Shown here: positions 1-12,240 of the stretch, in pieces
Position numbering within the stretch: the first letter of the stretch is position 1
Layout: every line of letters starts with the position of its first letter
Assembly: GCF_003315615.1 (NCBI RefSeq)
Contig: NZ_PDCH01000003.1
Span: 1-64,000, forward strand
Length of the DNA: 64,000 bases
Origin: Bifidobacterium xylocopae
GTDB lineage: Bacteria > Actinomycetota > Actinomycetes > Actinomycetales > Bifidobacteriaceae
Reading direction: 5' to 3'
Translations under genes and position numbers: made by a program
The notes under the pieces: generated by a model
Seen by the model: the letters and a program-made list of their open reading frames with translations, nothing else
Database searches by the model: none
What the model was told of the DNA's origin: nothing

Positions 1-30
1 TCTCTGTGTTTGTGGTGGTGGTATGCGGGC

Positions 31-60
31 GGGCCCGGGGAGCGTTCGCTCTCCGGGCCC
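31..60 (-). terminator. rRNA operon terminator hairpin
   Basis: This is a GC-rich inverted repeat with a 12-bp stem (one G-T wobble) closed by a short loop, about 17 bases past the 3' end of 5S on the minus strand. No clear T-run follows, so it is either a weak intrinsic terminator or a 3'-processing hairpin. Its position at the end of the rRNA operon supports termination. Confidence 0.6.
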
Positions 61-76
61 GTCCTTACGTGTGATT

Positions 77-192
77 TGCGGTGGTGTGCTACTCTCCCAC
101 ACCCTCCCGGGTGCAGTACCATCGCCGTGCTGGGTCTTAGCTTCCGGGTTCGGAATGGGACCGGGCGTCTCCCCCAGGCTATGGCCGCCGCA
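77..192 (-). rRNA. rrf: 5S ribosomal RNA
   Basis: The minus strand carries the conserved 5S core, including GGGGGAGACGCCCGGTCC and CCCGGAAGCTAAGACC, flanked by complementary GGCGG and CCGCC ends. It is the last gene of the operon, after 23S. Ends are good to within a few bases. Confidence 0.9.
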
Positions 193-394
193 AAAAGACT
201 TAACCTGTATTCACTTATCCCCCGCGGACGGGCCGCGGGATCCATGGTGCTGGTCAGGGGACCGGCTAGCGGACGCGTGGGGCATGATGTTCCTTGATGA
301 TCGGATGCGTGTGAAGGACCGTGACCGCGTGCGCGGCCGTCCCTTGAACGGTAGGCTCCACGCCACCCCGGCCCAACCCTCGGGTTGGTGCGGT

Positions 395-5427
<5,033 letters not shown>

Positions 5428-5617
5428 ACCGTGAAAAGGCCAATCAAAGCCCTTACAAAACTGACAAAAAACGAGCCAACCACCAAACCCCCGAAAGGAT
5501 CCCATGGCAGGCCCACACAAAAAACCCGACACCAATCAAGCACTCCCGTGCACCCAACGCACAACGCGCCGGGCAGGCATCAGACTGACAATCAAAAAAC
5601 TATATAAGCAGTACAAA

Positions 5618-5641
5618 CACACTATTGAGTTCTCAAACCAC
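5618..5641 (-). promoter_or_regulatory. Antitermination-type box in the rRNA leader
   Basis: The minus strand reads GTGGTTTGAGAACTCAATAG followed by TGTG, the classical actinobacterial rRNA leader motif also known from mycobacterial rrn operons. It sits about 190 bases before 16S and is repeated in the 16S-23S spacer. Confidence 0.7.
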
Positions 5642-5665
5642 AGTTGCATTGACCAACCGAAACGT

Positions 5666-5695
5666 CCTATACTGAGGAGGAATTCAGCGTGCCAA
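5666..5695 (-). promoter_or_regulatory. Candidate rRNA promoter (proximal)
   Basis: On the minus strand there is TTGGCA, an 18-base spacer, then TATAGG. It lies upstream of the antitermination box and about 240 bases before 16S, where an rRNA promoter is expected. This is inferred from consensus only. Confidence 0.45.
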
Positions 5696-5708
5696 GCGGC
5701 AAGAGATA

Positions 5709-5737
5709 AACTTACCCATAGAAGCGCGGAAAAGCAA
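5709..5737 (-). promoter_or_regulatory. Candidate rRNA promoter (distal)
   Basis: On the minus strand there is TTGCTT, a 17-base spacer, then TAAGTT, preceded by an A/T-rich segment. Together with the proximal candidate it would form a tandem promoter pair typical of rRNA operons. The same -10 hexamer occurs upstream of tRNA-Leu at 38213. Confidence 0.4.
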
Positions 5738-5901
5738 GCTGCGCCCTTTTTTGGTTTACAAAATCCGCTATTTGAAGCCGATTACTCGGCGTGTCTCATC
5801 CGGCCTCAGACAGCGCCTTCCTCAGGAGCCGAGGATTCTATACTCGGCGACATTCAAGAGATTCGGCCCACATGACGACCGAACAATGCTAAGACGGGAA
5901 T

Positions 5902-6693
5902 ATGAACACAGATACTGATAGAACAGCCAAAAAGATAGCGGTCCTGACTGGCGCCGGCATCTCAACATCGGCGGGCATACCCGACTTCCGCGGTCCGGAC
6001 GGCGTCTGGACCAAACACCCCGATCAGATGCAGGTCTATGACCTGGATGCCTTTCTCACTGACAAGCGAGCCCGAGAACGCTCCTGGCGCTGGCAGAAGG
6101 AATCGCCAGTATGGAAGGCCAAACCCGGTGTAGCCCACCTGGCTCTGGCCAGACTGGAACAGGCCGGGCTATTGAGTCTGCTCGCCACGCAGAACTTCGA
6201 CGCCCTGCATGAGAAGGCAGGCAATTCACCAGACCTGATCGTCAACCTTCACGGGACCATCGGCACATCCCACTGCATGAAATGCGGGGCCGGCTACGAT
6301 ACAGCCGTGATCATGGAACGGCTGGATCAGGAGAGCGACCCCCACTGCAAGCGCGCGCTGCCTTACGAAGGAAACATGCCCTGCGGGGGAATCATCAAGA
6401 CCGATGTGGTCTACTTCGGGGAGGCGCTACCGGACGGCGCCATGGAGAAAAGCCTGGACCTGGCAACCAAGGCGGACGAACTATGGGTAATCGGTTCCAC
6501 GCTGGAAGTGTTTCCCGCCGCATCAATCGTTCCCGCCGCCGCCCAAGCCGGGGTCCCGGTGACAATCATGAATATGGGACACACCCAGTACGATGGACTG
6601 GCGCAGCGGCTGATCCACGAACCCATCCAGGAGGCACTGCCCCGGCTGGTGGACGAAACGATAACCCAGGCCGCAGGAGGCAGCGGGAGCTGA
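5902..6693 (+). CDS. Sirtuin family NAD-dependent protein deacylase
   Basis: This 263-residue protein belongs to the Sir2 family, which removes acyl groups from lysines using NAD+ and releases nicotinamide. The NAD-binding motifs GAGIS (17-21) and GIPDFRG (25-31), the TQNFD motif (96-100) and the catalytic His117 in LHG are all present. The zinc ribbon has C125-x2-C128, but the second cysteine pair is C149 and C161, eleven residues apart instead of the usual two to three, so the ribbon has an insertion. The gene is alone, between the divergent rRNA operon and the convergent trehalose gene. The start is the first ATG; its ribosome site is weak. Substrates cannot be inferred. Confidence 0.9.
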   Translation: MNTDTDRTAKKIAVLTGAGISTSAGIPDFRGPDGVWTKHPDQMQVYDLDAFLTDKRARERSWRWQKESPVWKAKPGVAHLALARLEQAGLLSLLATQNFDALHEKAGNSPDLIVNLHGTIGTSHCMKCGAGYDTAVIMERLDQESDPHCKRALPYEGNMPCGGIIKTDVVYFGEALPDGAMEKSLDLATKADELWVIGSTLEVFPAASIVPAAAQAGVPVTIMNMGHTQYDGLAQRLIHEPIQEALPRLVDETITQAAGGSGS

Positions 6694-6877
6694 AACCCGC
6701 GCAACCAGGTGGGAGAGGCCGGCACGGGTGAACTGATTGCCCACGGAAACAACTGCAGTCGCTACAACAGAGTGAACGGTTGGCAGCTCAAGGTCTTGGA
6801 CAGCCAGGCATCACATGCGTAGCTTCCGGCAATCCGGAATGCCCATGACTTTGACCATCCACCGGGTCCCGACGCAA

Positions 6878-9316
6878 TCAGGACTCACCCTGGGCGAACC
6901 CCCCGGGTACACCGGCTGTACGGGTACGGGGTTCAGCGCCTACCGCGGTGCCCGCCGCCAGGTCGCGCAACAGCAATTGGACGGCCGTTGGCCCCAGCAC
7001 ACGGGCGCGCGCCTTCGTTGCACCGGTGCCGATCTTCAAGGACCAGGCCGAATCGGGCATGACAGCGAACATGGTTTCATCGGTGGCGTCATCGCCCAAG
7101 GAGAGCATGAAGTCATAGTGCCCCCCTGTGATCCAGGGCAGGACCGCCTGCCCCTTGCTGGTGGCGACCGGGCAGACCTCAAGGACCTTGGAGTTACGCA
7201 TGACCATCAGCCCCTTGCCGGCCACCGCCTCCTGCAGCCGTGAGGACAGGGCGTCGCGCTCCGGCTCGGCAAGCCTGGCGTCACTCATCCGGTAATGCCA
7301 GGCCAGGGCATCGGCCTTGACCTCGACGAAGGACTTGGGCACCCGCTGGACCGACTCCTCCATGATCGGTTTGACCAATGGCTGCCAGGACTCGGCCTCC
7401 GGCAGCCCCGGAGCCCGCTTCCAGATTCCTGCATCCGGGCCGTTGACTGATTTGCTCCAGGCACCATGTTCAGCGATCAGGCCGATTGGCAGGTCGGAGA
7501 ACCACTGTTCCATGGTCTCGTGGCTACGACCCGAGACCAGGTAGAAGTCCACGCCCGCCTGCGAACCCACCTGTCTGAGCATCTGTCGGATGGCCTTAGT
7601 GGGTTTGGCTCGGTCCGGATTGCGCACCAGCGGCGTCAGGGTGCCGTCATAGTCGCACAGGATAAGGCGATTGCTGGCTTTTTGCCACTCGTCCACCATC
7701 TGGTTGCGCGTATCCATACGTAGGCGTCGGTCCGTCATGCCAGGTGTGCTGACCTGGCGGAGGGTGTCAAGGAAACTCATGCACCAGTTCGAAGCGGTAC
7801 GCACCTTCAGACGGGCCTGCATGCGGATGTTTCGTGATCGGGCGACCTCCGGGCTGATCTCCAAGGCATCATGGAGCGCCTCGCAAACCATATCGATGTC
7901 GTAGGGATTGACGATGAAGGCATCGGTCAGCTCGTCAGCGGCCCCGCACATGTCGGACAAGACCAAGGAACCCTCGCGGCCATCATGACAGGCCAAGTAC
8001 TCCTTGGCCACCAGATTCATCCCATCCCGCAACGGGGTGACCAAAGCCACATCCCCGGCCGCATATATGCCGCAGACCGGTTTGATCGACAAGGAACGAG
8101 TGATGTAGTGAATCGGGGTCCACGCGAGCAGGGAGTAGCGGCCATTGATCTGACCCACCAACTCGTCCACCTGAGCCTTGAGCCTACGGTAGGACTCGAC
8201 ATCCTCGCGCGAGGGGGTCGCCAGCAGATAATAAGTCACATGACCGGTCCACTCCGGGTACTTCTGCAACATCCTGCCAAACGCCTTGAGACGTTCGGGC
8301 AATCCCTTGGTATAGTCCAGCCGGTCCACCGATACGATGACCTTGTTCTGCTTCTGCCCAATCGAGGACGCCGCCGACTGCGCTAACGTCAGCTCCGGGA
8401 GCTCCTCAAGCCTATGCCGGCTCCACCAGGCACCATCCCTCTTGCCGGCCTCTGTGGCCGCATCACCCTCGGCCGCAACGGACGAACGGTAACGATGACC
8501 GGTGCTCTTGCCGGCCGACTCCTCGATACCCCGTCGCATGGCCCGGGCCAAGGAAGAACGCGCCGTGCGCGCATACAAGTTGTAGTCGATACCGATCGGG
8601 AAGGCATCCACAGCGGCCCGATGGCCGTCAGGCATCCGGACCATACCATCCCTGTCGACCGCCAGCTCCGGCAGCAGACGGTGGACCGAAGCCAGGAAAC
8701 TCATGACGAAATCAGTGGTGTGGAAGCCGACCAGATCTGCGCCCAACACCCCTTCAAGAATCTCCCTGCACCAGGGCAGGGACCGGAAAATCTCGGCCGA
8801 CGGGAAGGGCACGTGCAGGAACCAGCCGATTGACGCCTGCGGGTAGCGTTCGCGAAGCATCTTGGGCAGGAGCATCAGGTGGTAGTCCTGGATCCAGATA
8901 GTGTCGCCCTTGAGGACCAGGGGCTCGATCACCTGGGCGAACCGCATGTTCACCTTCCGGTAGGTCTCCCACTCGCCCGGGTTGAACTGGGCCTCATGAG
9001 AGAAATCATGGAAAAGCGGCCATAGCGTGTTGTTCGAGAAGCCCGCATAATAGCCGTTGATCTCATCCTGGCTCAGGAAGATGGGAATGCAGCGATTCGC
9101 CTTGTAGGCCTGACGGATTCGGTCCAGCTCCTCATCCGAGTACTGGTCTGGGTCCACACCGGACCAACCAATCCACAGACAGTCACGATGCGCCTTATGG
9201 TAAGGCGCGATGGCTGTCGCTAGTCCCCCGATGTTCTGCCGTAATGAGTATGAGCCATCCTCCGACGATTCCAAGGAGACGGGCAACCGGTTCGAGACGA
9301 TGATGAGACGTGACAC
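6878..9316 (-). CDS. otsAB: Bifunctional trehalose-6-phosphate synthase/phosphatase
   Basis: This is a fusion of the two enzymes of the OtsA-OtsB pathway. The N-terminal part (about residues 1-500) is a GT20 glycosyltransferase joining UDP-glucose and glucose-6-phosphate; it has the LIIVSNRLPVS start and VDRLDYTKGL. The C-terminal part (about 540-790) is a HAD phosphatase with CDYDGTLTP, LVSGRS and GDDATDETMF, giving free trehalose for osmotic and desiccation protection. The chosen start is a GTG preceded by AGGGG, which puts LIIVSNRLPVS right at the N-terminus; an ATG nine codons upstream (9343) is possible. It follows the dehydrogenase gene on the same strand. Confidence 0.92.
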   Translation of the reverse strand: MSRLIIVSNRLPVSLESSEDGSYSLRQNIGGLATAIAPYHKAHRDCLWIGWSGVDPDQYSDEELDRIRQAYKANRCIPIFLSQDEINGYYAGFSNNTLWPLFHDFSHEAQFNPGEWETYRKVNMRFAQVIEPLVLKGDTIWIQDYHLMLLPKMLRERYPQASIGWFLHVPFPSAEIFRSLPWCREILEGVLGADLVGFHTTDFVMSFLASVHRLLPELAVDRDGMVRMPDGHRAAVDAFPIGIDYNLYARTARSSLARAMRRGIEESAGKSTGHRYRSSVAAEGDAATEAGKRDGAWWSRHRLEELPELTLAQSAASSIGQKQNKVIVSVDRLDYTKGLPERLKAFGRMLQKYPEWTGHVTYYLLATPSREDVESYRRLKAQVDELVGQINGRYSLLAWTPIHYITRSLSIKPVCGIYAAGDVALVTPLRDGMNLVAKEYLACHDGREGSLVLSDMCGAADELTDAFIVNPYDIDMVCEALHDALEISPEVARSRNIRMQARLKVRTASNWCMSFLDTLRQVSTPGMTDRRLRMDTRNQMVDEWQKASNRLILCDYDGTLTPLVRNPDRAKPTKAIRQMLRQVGSQAGVDFYLVSGRSHETMEQWFSDLPIGLIAEHGAWSKSVNGPDAGIWKRAPGLPEAESWQPLVKPIMEESVQRVPKSFVEVKADALAWHYRMSDARLAEPERDALSSRLQEAVAGKGLMVMRNSKVLEVCPVATSKGQAVLPWITGGHYDFMLSLGDDATDETMFAVMPDSAWSLKIGTGATKARARVLGPTAVQLLLRDLAAGTAVGAEPRTRTAGVPGGFAQGES

Positions 9317-9406
9317 AAGACCCCTATCCCGCCGGCGGTTCATGCGCCTATCGCAGGTCCATGGCCCGTCAGCATTTAGCGCAGGGCGCGGCCCCGTTTA
9401 CGCAGA

Positions 9407-9460
9407 TGGGCGAGCGTCCCCCTCTGGTTCGATTCTACCGCCGCAGGGAACGTTCGCCCA
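9407..9460 (-). terminator. Possible hairpin terminator after the dehydrogenase gene
   Basis: The arms TGGGCGAGCGT and ACGTTCGCCCA pair with one G-T wobble and the stem extends by three more base pairs after a mismatch. The loop is long at about 20 bases and there is no T-run, so this is only a tentative terminator between the dehydrogenase and otsAB. Confidence 0.3.
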
Positions 9461-9499
9461 CAGAGACCGGGAACAGCGCCCGGTCAGGCCCCAAGCCCC

Positions 9500-10468
9500 T
9501 CAGTGCCTGGCATCTTCCTGATGGATCTTGAAGGCAAGCTCGGCCAGGTGGACGCCCTCGACCAGGAACTCGTGGGTACGGCAGACATAGTCATGCTCAC
9601 GCCCCAGGCGGGCGATATACCCGTTGATGTAGTCGACCTCGGTGGGGCGGCCGGCAGTCAGATCCTGGTACATGGAAGGGTAGTGCAGAGGGTTGGTCTC
9701 ACGACTGGAGATCTCTATCGCCTTCACCTCCGCTTGCCGTGAGCGGGTCATCTGGTATCCGGCGCGCTCGCAGGCGTCATAGGCCTCGTCAATCAGTTGC
9801 CCAGCCATTTTCAGCGCACCAGGGTATGAGATGAACTGGCCCATCCGGATCTGGTACATGGTGCAGATCGTATTCGCCACCGAATTGAAGATGATCTTGG
9901 CCAGGCAGGTGCCGTGGAAATTCTGGGTGACGGTCGGGTTGAAACCGGCCTTTTCGAAGTCGGCCGCGAGCGCTTTCTCCACATCCGTGATCTCTTCGGT
10001 CATGGCGCACATCTCCATCGAGCCGGCTCCGGCCTTGCCCATGAAATCAACGTCGCCCGGACCATTCAGGACCGTGGCCACCAGTGCGGTCCCCCCGTAG
10101 ATGTGATCCTCGGGGAAATACTGGTTGATTTTCTCGAAATGACCCCAACCGTTCATGGCGGAGAACACCACCTGATGGTCCTTGAACAGGTGGGCGCAGC
10201 GCTTGAGCATCTCCTCCAGCTGCATCTGCTTCATGAAGACCATCCAGACATCGGGGTCGCCCTCGTACTCCTCCGGCGTGTAAATATCAATCGGGACCAG
10301 GTGACGATCCGCATGGTCACGCGAGACATAGACGCCCCCGTTCGCGCGCACGGCGTCGATGTTGGGCTGCCAGGTGTCAATGTACTCGACCTGAGCCCCC
10401 GTCTTTTCCTGCAGCAGAACGCCGTACCGATACCCCATTGCGCCAGCGCCGATCATCGTATACTTCAT
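9500..10468 (-). CDS. Ketopantoate reductase family (PanE/ApbA-like) dehydrogenase
   Basis: This 322-residue protein has an N-terminal Rossmann fold starting at residue 3 (TMIGAGAMG) and a C-terminal helical domain with AKIIFNSV, whose lysine matches the catalytic lysine of PanE, and HYPSMYQD-x6-TEVDYINGY, the family signature near the substrate glutamate. PanE reduces 2-dehydropantoate to pantoate with NADPH in coenzyme A synthesis. Many paralogs of this family act on other 2-oxo acids, and no pan gene is adjacent, so the substrate is uncertain. A good ribosome site (GAAAGGGG) precedes the ATG. It may be cotranscribed with otsAB downstream. Confidence 0.8.
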   Translation of the reverse strand: MKYTMIGAGAMGYRYGVLLQEKTGAQVEYIDTWQPNIDAVRANGGVYVSRDHADRHLVPIDIYTPEEYEGDPDVWMVFMKQMQLEEMLKRCAHLFKDHQVVFSAMNGWGHFEKINQYFPEDHIYGGTALVATVLNGPGDVDFMGKAGAGSMEMCAMTEEITDVEKALAADFEKAGFNPTVTQNFHGTCLAKIIFNSVANTICTMYQIRMGQFISYPGALKMAGQLIDEAYDACERAGYQMTRSRQAEVKAIEISSRETNPLHYPSMYQDLTAGRPTEVDYINGYIARLGREHDYVCRTHEFLVEGVHLAELAFKIHQEDARH

Positions 10469-10769
10469 CGTTCTGCCCCTTTCATTGGACTCCAGGCCGC
10501 CTAGGCGAGACCCGCCGGCGGGCGCGCCGCATATGATTCGCTGCGCTGGAAGACCCGACGGTTATATGGCAGTATGCCGGAAGCTTGACCCGTCCTGCGG
10601 TCTATGTCCAGATGATGGACACATTTTCAGCCGGTCTTGGACCCTGCCATATCCAATGCCCGGACAAGGTCCAGCGGACACTTACCATGAAACCGTGAAC
10701 GACGAACCACGGCAAGACGATCGGAAGACTGCCGAAAGGCGGCCAGGGGGGACACCAACCCCGAGGGCC

Positions 10770-11597
10770 ATGAACCGACGCGGCCTGTCGATCCTTGGGT
10801 TTGAGACCCTGGACTGGCGCACGGTCGGCCTTCTGGCGCTGGTGGGGGTGATGGCCGGGGTCTTGTCCGGCTTGTTCGGCGTGGGCGGCGGATCCATCAT
10901 CGTACCCGCCCTCGTCTGGGCGGGTCTGAGCCAAAAGGAGGCTTCCGCCACCTCCCTGGCTTCGATGATCCTGATGTCCGTCTCCGGTGTCGCATCCTAC
11001 GCGGCAGCGGGTAACGTGGACTGGCTGGCGGCGTTGATGCTGACCCTGGGAACGGTGGCAGGAACACAAGTGGGGACCTGGCTGCTGGACAAACTGCCGG
11101 AAGCGGCCCTGCGCTGGCTGTACGTGATCTTCCTATGCTCGGTCATCGCCGAACAACTCATGCGAGTGCCTGAACGCAATTCCAGGATCGTACCTGGGCT
11201 GGGATCCAGTCTGACAGCGATAGGCGTCGGGATCCTGATCGGCTTGCTTTCGGGTCTGCTGGGTGTGGGCGGAGGCGGGGTGGCGGTGCCGGCGCTGACC
11301 ATGATGGGCGCCAGCGACCTTGTCGCCCGGGGCACCTCCCTGCTGGCCATCTTCCCCAGCTCCGTATCTGGGACCGCAGCCAATATGCGCCGGGGACTGG
11401 TCCACCTGCGCAACGGCCTGCTGGTCGGTTTCTCCGCAGCGGTCAGCACGCCGCTAGGCAGCCTGGCGGCACGATCGGTCTCCGCCCGCGCCGGAACCTA
11501 TCTGTTCGTCCTGTATCTGATGATTGTTGTAGCACGGAGCATCTATGCGGCGGCCAAGGTCACCCCTGGCTTGCATACAGCGCACCGGCCACACTGA
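10770..11597 (+). CDS. TSUP family (TauE/SafE) membrane exporter
   Basis: The protein of about 275 residues has eight or so hydrophobic segments and two copies of the family repeat, each starting with LSGLFGVGGGSIIVPAL and LSGLLGVGGGGVAVPAL. TSUP proteins move sulfite, sulfonates or related organic anions; the substrate here is unknown. The reading frame is open much further upstream, but that part is low-complexity and unlike the family. The ATG at 10770 gives normal length and has a close GAGG; GTG at 10695 is an alternative. The gene converges on tadA, with an 11-G tract right after the stop codon. Confidence 0.82.
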   Translation: MNRRGLSILGFETLDWRTVGLLALVGVMAGVLSGLFGVGGGSIIVPALVWAGLSQKEASATSLASMILMSVSGVASYAAAGNVDWLAALMLTLGTVAGTQVGTWLLDKLPEAALRWLYVIFLCSVIAEQLMRVPERNSRIVPGLGSSLTAIGVGILIGLLSGLLGVGGGGVAVPALTMMGASDLVARGTSLLAIFPSSVSGTAANMRRGLVHLRNGLLVGFSAAVSTPLGSLAARSVSARAGTYLFVLYLMIVVARSIYAAAKVTPGLHTAHRPH

Positions 11598-11608
11598 GGG
11601 GGGGGGGG
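11598..11608. repeat. Intergenic G11 homopolymer
   Basis: Eleven consecutive G bases lie directly after the TSUP stop codon in the convergent TSUP/tadA gap. See findings for the set of four such tracts. Confidence 0.9.
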
Positions 11609-11642
11609 TCTGCCGACGAGCAATGCGGCCCGCTTCAGCCCC

Positions 11643-12107
11643 TCAGCCTCTGCGCTTGGCGAAGAAACCGCTCAACACAGCGGCGCAGCGCTCCTCCTCA
11701 ATGCCCCCGACCACCTCGGGGCTGGCGCCTATGTGGGGGTCACGGGGCAGGTCCCAGACCGAACCGCAGGCCCCCAACTTGGGGTCCCAGGCCCCAAAGA
11801 CGATACGACCGACATGGCTTGCCAACGCCGCTCCTGCACACATGGGACAGGGCTCCAAAGTGACGACCAAAGTGCAGGCCTCCAGATTCCAGGACCCCGC
11901 GGCACGCAGGGCCTCGACCTCCGCGTGGGCCAGGGCGTCACCACGGGCCTGACGGCGGTTGCGGCCACGCGATACAGGCGTGTGGCCGTGCGGACCCAGA
12001 ATCACCGCACCCACCGGCACGTCACCCGCTTTACCAGCCAGGGCCGCTTCGGCCAAGGCCTGGTCCATGGCCTGCCGCCACCTCTGGCCCCTATCCGAAT
12101 CATTCAC
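11643..12107 (-). CDS. tadA: tRNA-specific adenosine deaminase
   Basis: TadA converts adenosine 34 to inosine in tRNA-Arg(ACG). The 154-residue protein has the zinc deaminase signature: HAEVEAL, whose His and Glu bind zinc and shuttle protons, and EPCPMCAGA with the two zinc cysteines. The chosen GTG start gives normal family length; an ATG six codons upstream (12125) is possible, while the longer open frame upstream crosses a terminator and is not coding. It lies downstream of the cation ATPase on the same strand but is separated from it by a strong terminator. Confidence 0.9.
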   Translation of the reverse strand: MNDSDRGQRWRQAMDQALAEAALAGKAGDVPVGAVILGPHGHTPVSRGRNRRQARGDALAHAEVEALRAAGSWNLEACTLVVTLEPCPMCAGAALASHVGRIVFGAWDPKLGACGSVWDLPRDPHIGASPEVVGGIEEERCAAVLSGFFAKRRG

Positions 12108-12185
12108 GCCACCAGTTTGACACATGCTGCGCTCAGGGGCCAGGCGCATGTCAATAACAGACCCGCAAGGAAACGGACATACGAA

Positions 12186-12216
12186 AAGGGCGCCGCCACA
12201 AAATGGCGGCGCCCTT
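12186..12216 (-). terminator. Rho-independent terminator of the cation ATPase gene
   Basis: A perfect 13-bp stem (AAGGGCGCCGCCA and its complement) with a 5-base loop is followed on the minus strand by TTCG, with the stem end itself adding Ts. It lies 25 bases past the ATPase stop codon. Confidence 0.8.
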
Positions 12217-12240
12217 GAGAGAGGAACCCTTACGCCCTGG

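Larger units (their letters stand above)
5428..5901 (-). other. rRNA operon leader and divergent intergenic region
   Basis: This stretch of about 470 bases separates 16S from the plus-strand sirtuin gene. It holds the rRNA leader, one antitermination-type box and two candidate promoters, described separately. Upstream of the distal promoter the minus strand is A/T-rich (TTTTGTAAACCAAAAAAG), which could act as an UP element. No convincing gene is present, and no strong promoter for the sirtuin gene was found. Confidence 0.6.

Noticed and set aside
10485-10769. N-terminal extension of 95 residues on the TSUP protein
   Set aside because: The stretch is Pro/Arg-rich without membrane or family character, and starting at 10770 gives normal family length.
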